In this document: positions 14,537-19,188 of the stretch, piece after piece | Position numbering within the stretch: position 1 is the stretch's first letter | How the letters are laid out: each line of letters begins with the position of its first letter | Source of the DNA: Planctomycetota bacterium | GTDB taxonomy: Bacteria > Planctomycetota > UBA1135 > UBA2386 | Direction: 5' to 3' | Length of the DNA stretch: 19,188 bases | Assembly: GCA_003235605.1 (NCBI GenBank) | Contig: QJVU01000408.1 | Span: forward strand, 1 to 19,188 | Program-made: the position numbers and the translations under genes | The notes under the pieces: generated by a model | Databases searched by the model: none | What the model saw: only the letters and a program-made list of their open reading frames with translations | What the model was told of the DNA's origin: nothing

Positions 14537-16246
14537 TCAACGCCCGAGGATCAACCGAATGTCCTTCTGGTGTCTGCCAAGAACAACGTTCACGTACTGG
14601 CCGGAATCCTCAGGGGCCACGCCCTTCACCGCAATGAGCCGGGCTTCACCAGCATGGGCCCACTCCAGGACAAAGCGGCCCTGTTGGTCCGTGAACACGG
14701 TCTGCGACAGCTCCAGAGACCCTCCCTCCAGGATGCGGCGACCGTCGATACCCGAAAGCCTGGGCGGCTCCCCGGGTCGAAGGTGAACCGGCTCACCCGC
14801 CGCGGGGTTGCCCTCCTTGTCGATGACCGTTCCCGACAACAGCGCCGTGAGGCCCAGCCTCACCCGTGTGTCTGTGTTGTCGGGCAGAAGGTCATAAGTG
14901 CTCGTCCCCGCCCCGCAGTCCACGATCTCCTTGAACGGGAGAAAGCCCTTGCCACGAATGTGGAGCTGCGGCTGCTTCGTGGGCGAGCGAGCCTTAAAAC
15001 GGCCCAGCTCGTCGGTGGTCGTCACGGTCTCTTCCACGCCCTCGACCCAGACGATGACCTTGGCGCCAGCAACCGGGGTTAGATCTGGCCGACGCCGCAC
15101 CACGCCAGTGATCTGCTGAACAGGGCTGGGCTTCAGACGTACCACGAGTTCCTGGTCGCTCGCGATCAAAGGACCCAGAGTCGCCGGGCAATACCAGTTG
15201 TGGGTGATCTCGAGGTGAACCCGCCTGTTGTTCCACGGACCGATGCGAAACCGGCCCCCGGTGTCGCTCTGTGCCATGTCCACGACCTGGCCCGACTCCC
15301 TGACCAGGATCCTGGCTCCGGTCACCGGCTGCTCCGACGCGCCCAGCAACTGCCCCTTCAGGTAGAGACCCTTCTCCAGCTGCACCGTCAAGGGCTGCGC
15401 TTGGTTCAGGATCACCTGGAATTCCCGGTCCTGAAAGCCCCCGGCTGCAGAGCGGGCGATGATCGCGTAGTAGCCAGTCGCCACGAACCGCACGGTCGCC
15501 TCGGCTCCGCACTCGAAATCGAAGAGGTCGCTGTCGACGCCTAGATGGAACAGCGTGTTTGTGAACCCGGCGCGTGCAAGGCAAAGGCGATGGTGCTTTT
15601 CCCAGGCGGATCGGATGGCCGGTTCGATGTGGCTGGTGCCGGTGAGCGCGTTCGGAACGGAGCGACCTCCGGGCTTCGGGTCGTCCACACACACGATGCG
15701 GAAGGCCACTTTCTTGGCAGGCTTGTTGTCGACGTCCAGGAAACGGAACGCAAACGGGATCGTGAAGCGGTCCGGCTCGAGACGCGCTTCGACGTAGCCA
15801 GTCGCTTCGTACTTGGCCAGTACCTCCTCGGTATCCGGGTCTCGAGGCTGGTAGTGGTTGAGAAGGTAGTCGTCGGCACTGAATACCAGGTAAGGAAGCC
15901 CGATTCCGGTGACGGACGCGCGACCCAACTCATCGGTCTCCGCCACCTTGGAGCCATCGCGAAACAGCAGGATGCGTGCCCCCGGGACGCCCTTGCCGGT
16001 GCGCGCGTCCACGACCCGGTAGGGAATCGTGAGCGCCTCGTGGTCCGGTCCTTCCTGACCCACCGCCTGACGCAGACCGGGATGGGGTTTGCGGGACGTG
16101 ACCCCAGGACCACCTCGTGTCGGGGCACTGCCGGCGGGTTCACTGCCGTCGTTTCCGTCCCAGAACGACAGCTCCCCCTGAACGAGCAGGTAGCCGCCCA
16201 CCCCGACGATAACCAGGGCAAACAGGAGAATCAGGTGGCGCTTCAT
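14537..16246 (-). CDS. Membrane-anchored CRD/beta-sandwich protein (569 aa)
   Basis: The start is set at ATG 16246, giving Met-Lys-Arg-His and a hydrophobic helix at about 4-22, which parallels the 1014-aa protein. An upstream ATG at 16288, with AGGA 9 nt ahead, would add 14 residues and cannot be excluded. A disordered Gly/Pro linker (28-70) precedes tandem beta-sandwich units at about 72-158, 160-290, 292-373, 374-465 and 466-569. CRD signatures include Gly-Val-Pro-Gly-Ala (86-90), Thr-Asp-Glu-Leu-Gly-Arg (twice, near 104 and 411), Pro-Val-Thr-Gly-Ala and Pro-Val-Ala-Gly-Ala. The 160-290 unit has several Cys and no CRD signature, so it may be a different domain. No catalytic motif is seen. 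It lies in line with yqeY upstream and nudix downstream, indicating co-transcription. Confidence 0.85.
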   Translation of the reverse strand: MKRHLILLFALVIVGVGGYLLVQGELSFWDGNDGSEPAGSAPTRGGPGVTSRKPHPGLRQAVGQEGPDHEALTIPYRVVDARTGKGVPGARILLFRDGSKVAETDELGRASVTGIGLPYLVFSADDYLLNHYQPRDPDTEEVLAKYEATGYVEARLEPDRFTIPFAFRFLDVDNKPAKKVAFRIVCVDDPKPGGRSVPNALTGTSHIEPAIRSAWEKHHRLCLARAGFTNTLFHLGVDSDLFDFECGAEATVRFVATGYYAIIARSAAGGFQDREFQVILNQAQPLTVQLEKGLYLKGQLLGASEQPVTGARILVRESGQVVDMAQSDTGGRFRIGPWNNRRVHLEITHNWYCPATLGPLIASDQELVVRLKPSPVQQITGVVRRRPDLTPVAGAKVIVWVEGVEETVTTTDELGRFKARSPTKQPQLHIRGKGFLPFKEIVDCGAGTSTYDLLPDNTDTRVRLGLTALLSGTVIDKEGNPAAGEPVHLRPGEPPRLSGIDGRRILEGGSLELSQTVFTDQQGRFVLEWAHAGEARLIAVKGVAPEDSGQYVNVVLGRHQKDIRLILGR

Positions 16247-16299
16247 CACCGGCGGTTGGTTGGGCCCCGGGAGTAGCTCGCGGGACATGCCAGACAATC

Positions 16300-16752
16300 C
16301 TAACAATCCTGGATCTGCCTGAGCGCAGCTTGGACGTCCTTGCCGTCCGCCTGACCCTTGTAGCGCGCCATCCAAGCCCGCATGAACTTGCCCGTGTCCT
16401 GCGGCCCCCCGTAGCCTACCTCGGCAGCCACCTCCGCAACCCTCTCGACGAGCTCCTGTGGGGTCATCTGCTTCGGGAGGTAGTGTTCGATGTGGGCGAT
16501 CTCTCGGCTTTCCTTGTCCGCGATGTCATCGCGGCCGTGCTCGCGGGCCTGGGCCACCGAGTCCTTCCGGGTCTTGACCGCTCGCAGCAGGACCTGCAGC
16601 TCCTGCTCATCACCGAGGTCGCTGCTGCCGGTCTGGTGTTGCTCCTGTTGGATTCCCGCGATCAGCATTCGCAAGACCTGCAAGCGCTCCTTCTCGCCGG
16701 CCTTCATGGCGACCTTCATGTCGGTGGTGAGCTGCTCCAGGTACTTGGCCAT
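16300..16752 (-). CDS. yqeY: GatB/YqeY-domain protein (150 aa)
   Basis: A small helical protein of the YqeY family, related to the C-terminal tRNA-binding part of the GatB subunit of Asp/Glu-tRNA amidotransferase; the role of the free-standing form is unsettled. The family pattern is clear. An Asp-Met-Lys-x-Ala-Met-Lys-Ala segment near the start is followed by Leu-x-x-Leu-Arg-Met-Leu. A Val-Lys-Thr-Arg-Lys-Asp-Ser segment, a Glu-x-Arg-Glu-Ile helix with Tyr-Leu-Pro-Lys-Gln, and Thr-Gly-Lys-Phe-Met with Gly-Gln-Ala-Asp-Gly-Lys near the end complete it. The length is typical. The ATG at 16752 has GGAGGA at the right distance and is chosen over a longer frame to 16827 that would overlap gyrA. 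It begins 17 nt after the gyrA stop, so it very likely shares the gyrA transcript. Confidence 0.95.
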   Translation of the reverse strand: MAKYLEQLTTDMKVAMKAGEKERLQVLRMLIAGIQQEQHQTGSSDLGDEQELQVLLRAVKTRKDSVAQAREHGRDDIADKESREIAHIEHYLPKQMTPQELVERVAEVAAEVGYGGPQDTGKFMRAWMARYKGQADGKDVQAALRQIQDC

Positions 16753-16769
16753 CCCAACGTCCTCCGAGA

Positions 16770-19188
16770 TCACACGTCCGCTACAACCTCGTCGGGTTCG
16801 TCTTCCTCCTGTGGCACCTTTGCGCACGCCACGAGCTGGTCGCCCTCGCCCAGCTTGATACAGCGGACGCCCTGTGTTGCACGACCGATCACGCTTATGT
16901 TCTTGGCAGAGGTGCGTACGATCTGGCCCTGCCGCGTGACCATCATCACCTCGTCGTCGTCGGTGACTGCAAGCAGATTGACGACCATGCCGTTACGCTC
17001 ATTGGTCCTGATGTCGATCATGCCCTGGCCGCCACGGCCCTGGACCCTGAACTCGGAGACCTCGGTACGCTTGCCGTAGCCATTCTCGCACACCGTGAGC
17101 AGGGTGTCGTCCTCGTCCACGATCACCATGTCGACGACCTCGTCGTTGCCCCGGAGCGTGATCCCACGCACGCCACGAGCGCTCCGGCCCATGGCACGGA
17201 CATCGGCTTCCTCGAAGCGAATGGCCTTGCCGGTCTTGGTGCCAAGGATGATCGTTTGTCCGGCTCTCGCCAGACCAACCCCGATGACCCGGTCGTCCGC
17301 TTCCAGACCGACGGCGATGATGCCGCCCTTCTTCGGACGGCTGTAGGCCTCCAGCTCCGTCTTCTTGATGAGGCCCTTCGCCGTGGCAGTCAGCAAGTAA
17401 CGGTCGTCGAAACTCTCCACCCGCAGGATCCTGTTGATCCGCTCTGCTTCGACCTGGGTCCGGATGATGTTGACCAGTGCCCGGCCCCGGGCAGTGCGGC
17501 CGAAGTGGGGAAGCTGGAAGACCTTTCGCCAGTAGACCCGGCCCCGGTCACTGAAGAACAGGAAGTAGTCGTGGGTGCTGGCCACGAACAGCTGCTGCAG
17601 GAAATCGCCCTCCTTGGTGTCACCGGCTTGGATGCCCTTGCCGCCACGACCCTGCCTGCGGTACTGGTCCAGCGCGGTGCGCTTCAGGTAGCCCTGGTGG
17701 CTCACCGTCACAACCATCAGCTCCTCGGCGATGAGGTCCTCGGCGATGAAATCGGTTACCTCCTCGTCGGAGAGCTCGGTGCGCCGCTCGTCTCCGTAGA
17801 CCTTGACCATCTCGTCAAGGTCACTCTTTATGAGACCGATGAGAACACTGCGGTCGCTTAGGATCGTCTTGTAGTAGGCGATCTTCTCCTTCACCTCGGC
17901 GTACTCCGCTTCCAGCTTCTCGATCTCCAGCCCGGTAAGTCGCGCCAGGCGCATGTCAAGGATCGCACGAGCCTGGATCTCCGACAGATCGAAGCGGTCC
18001 ATGAGGCGCTGCTTGGCAAGCTCGACGTTCTGCGAGGTCTTGATGATCTCGACGACCTCGTCGATGTTGCTGACCGCGATGCGGAGGCCCTCGAGGACGT
18101 GCAGCCGGTCTTCCGCCTTTTGAAGCAGGAACCGGGTTCGCCGGGTGATGACGTCGATGCGGTGATCGCGATAGGCCTCCAGCAGACCCTTGAGGCTGAA
18201 GGTTATCGGCCGACCGTTGTCGATGGCGAGGCTGATGATGCTGTATTTGCTTTGCAGCGGCGTCAGTTTGAACAGCTGGTTTACCGTGACCGCTTCATCC
18301 TCGACGCCCTTCTTGAGCTCCACCACGATGCGCAGCCCCACCCGATCGTTGGTCTCGTCGTTGACGTCGGAGATCGTGTCGATCTGGCTGGCCTTCGCGA
18401 GGTGGGCAACTCTCTCCAGGATGGTGTTCACCTTGACCTGGTAGGGGATCTCGGTGAACACCAACTGCTTGCGTCCCGCCCGTTCCTCGACGTGGTACTT
18501 GGATCGAATCACTACCGCGCCGCGGCCCGAGCGGTAGCCGTTGCGCATGCCCTCCTTGCCCATGATGATCCCACCAGTCGGGAAGTCGGGCCCCTTTACG
18601 TGCTTCAGAATCTCATCGAGGGTGATGTCGGGCCTGTCCAGAAGAGCCTTCAGCGCGCCCACGATCTCGAGCAGGTTGTGAGGCGGAACGCTGGTAGCCA
18701 TGCCCACGGCGATGCCGTACGAGCCGTTGCACAGCAGGTTCGGGAACTTGCCCGGCAAAGACGTCGGCTCGAAGAGTCTCTCGTCGTAGTTGGCGACCCA
18801 ATCGACGGTGTCCTTTTCCAGGTCCTCCAACAGGTCGATCGCGGGGTAACCGAGCCGTGCCTCGGTATAGCGCATGGCGGCCGGCGGGCTGCCGTCGATG
18901 GCGCCGAAGTTCCCCTGGCTCTGGACCAGGGGGTACCGTGTCGTGAATGCCTGTGCCAGCCCCACCAAGGTCGGATAGACCACCGATTCCCCGTGGGGAT
19001 GGTAGTTGCCCGACGTATCGCCGCAGATCTTGGCGCACTTCAAGAAGCGCGACCTCGGCCCCAGGTTGAGGTCGTGCATCGCCTTCAGAATGCGCCGCTG
19101 GCTGGGCTTGAGCCCGTCGCGAACATCAGGCAGAGCGCGACTGCAGATCACGCTCATCGAGTAGTTCAGGTAGCTCTCCTGCATCTCC
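16770..19188 (-). CDS. gyrA: DNA gyrase subunit A, 5' end cut by the window edge
   Basis: The cleavage-religation subunit of gyrase, which introduces negative supercoils with GyrB. About 805 residues are visible, and only a short N-terminal stretch is missing beyond 19188. Conserved features in order are [24 protein letters not shown]; and Ala-Ala-Met-Arg-Tyr-Thr-Glu-Ala-Arg with the catalytic Tyr (106 counted from the Met at 19184, E. coli Tyr122). The C-terminal beta-pinwheel carries a GyrA box, Gln-Gly-Arg-Gly-Gly-Lys-Gly, which separates it from ParC. In the quinolone-resistance region Ser is kept at E. coli position 83, but position 87 is Pro instead of Asp. The tail is mildly acidic. 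It heads the yqeY-CRD-nudix gene run. Confidence 0.96.
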   Translation of the reverse strand, partial: EMQESYLNYSMSVICSRALPDVRDGLKPSQRRILKAMHDLNLGPRSRFLKCAKICGDTSGNYHPHGESVVYPTLVGLAQAFTTRYPLVQSQGNFGAIDGSPPAAMRYTEARLGYPAIDLLEDLEKDTVDWVANYDERLFEPTSLPGKFPNLLCNGSYGIAVGMATSVPPHNLLEIVGALKALLDRPDITLDEILKHVKGPDFPTGGIIMGKEGMRNGYRSGRGAVVIRSKYHVEERAGRKQLVFTEIPYQVKVNTILERVAHLAKASQIDTISDVNDETNDRVGLRIVVELKKGVEDEAVTVNQLFKLTPLQSKYSIISLAIDNGRPITFSLKGLLEAYRDHRIDVITRRTRFLLQKAEDRLHVLEGLRIAVSNIDEVVEIIKTSQNVELAKQRLMDRFDLSEIQARAILDMRLARLTGLEIEKLEAEYAEVKEKIAYYKTILSDRSVLIGLIKSDLDEMVKVYGDERRTELSDEEVTDFIAEDLIAEELMVVTVSHQGYLKRTALDQYRRQGRGGKGIQAGDTKEGDFLQQLFVASTHDYFLFFSDRGRVYWRKVFQLPHFGRTARGRALVNIIRTQVEAERINRILRVESFDDRYLLTATAKGLIKKTELEAYSRPKKGGIIAVGLEADDRVIGVGLARAGQTIILGTKTGKAIRFEEADVRAMGRSARGVRGITLRGNDEVVDMVIVDEDDTLLTVCENGYGKRTEVSEFRVQGRGGQGMIDIRTNERNGMVVNLLAVTDDDEVMMVTRQGQIVRTSAKNISVIGRATQGVRCIKLGEGDQLVACAKVPQEEDEPDEVVADV

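Noticed and set aside
13297..16264. Shared CAACCAAC sequence just upstream of two CRD genes (13297-13304 and about 16254-16264, minus strand)
   Set aside because: An eight-base match at different distances from the two starts, absent before the third CRD gene, is within chance.
1..19188. Mobile element, CRISPR array, prophage or defence island
   Set aside because: No transposase, integrase, phage, nuclease-immunity or regularly spaced repeat signal was seen on either strand. The genes are ordinary chromosomal ones.

Overview
The window is dense, GC-rich bacterial chromosome made mostly of housekeeping genes. They lie on both strands with very short gaps, frequent GTG/TTG starts and several tail-to-tail pairs whose ends touch or overlap. 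Three membrane-anchored proteins built from tandem carboxypeptidase-regulatory-like (CRD) beta-sandwich domains are scattered among them. That feature, a short type citrate synthase, GyrA, MurJ and the high GC suggest Planctomycetota, Myxococcota or a related diderm lineage. This is inferred from general gene style and is not proven.

Layout. 2-142 (+) is the tail of a probable TPR protein. 178-417 (-) is a possible small protein. 479-1864 (-) is a lipoprotein that also has a C-terminal membrane helix. 1922-1994 (-) is a CAU-anticodon tRNA, most like tRNA-Ile2. 2065-3075 (+) is an inositol-monophosphatase family enzyme, convergent with 3083-3715 (-), a short ApaH-like phosphatase. ApaH lies directly downstream of citrate synthase (3744-4883, -). 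A 264-bp divergent gap carrying a perfect 11+2+11 inverted repeat separates citrate synthase from murJ (5148-6716, +). murJ overlaps the end of a small secreted protein gene (6703-7230, -). That gene is divergent from a cation diffusion facilitator (7267-8184, +), whose end overlaps the first CRD protein (8123-9412, -) by 62 nt. rpiA (9505-10194, +) faces a giant CRD protein of about nine domains (10252-13296, -). A stand-alone ppGpp-hydrolase-like HD protein (13372-13962, +) faces a Nudix hydrolase (13959-14510, -). The Nudix gene ends a likely operon read leftward: gyrA (5' end off the window), yqeY, a third CRD protein, nudix.

How they work together. Central carbon metabolism (citrate synthase, RpiA), envelope building (MurJ, lipoprotein, CRD proteins) and DNA topology (GyrA) are represented. 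Three enzymes degrade or recycle signalling or damaged nucleotides: ApaH on Ap4A, the HD hydrolase on (p)ppGpp, and the Nudix enzyme on ADP-ribose-like compounds. No mobile element, CRISPR array, phage gene or defence island was seen. The least explained material is the CRD family, the double-anchored lipoprotein and the two palindromic intergenic sites.
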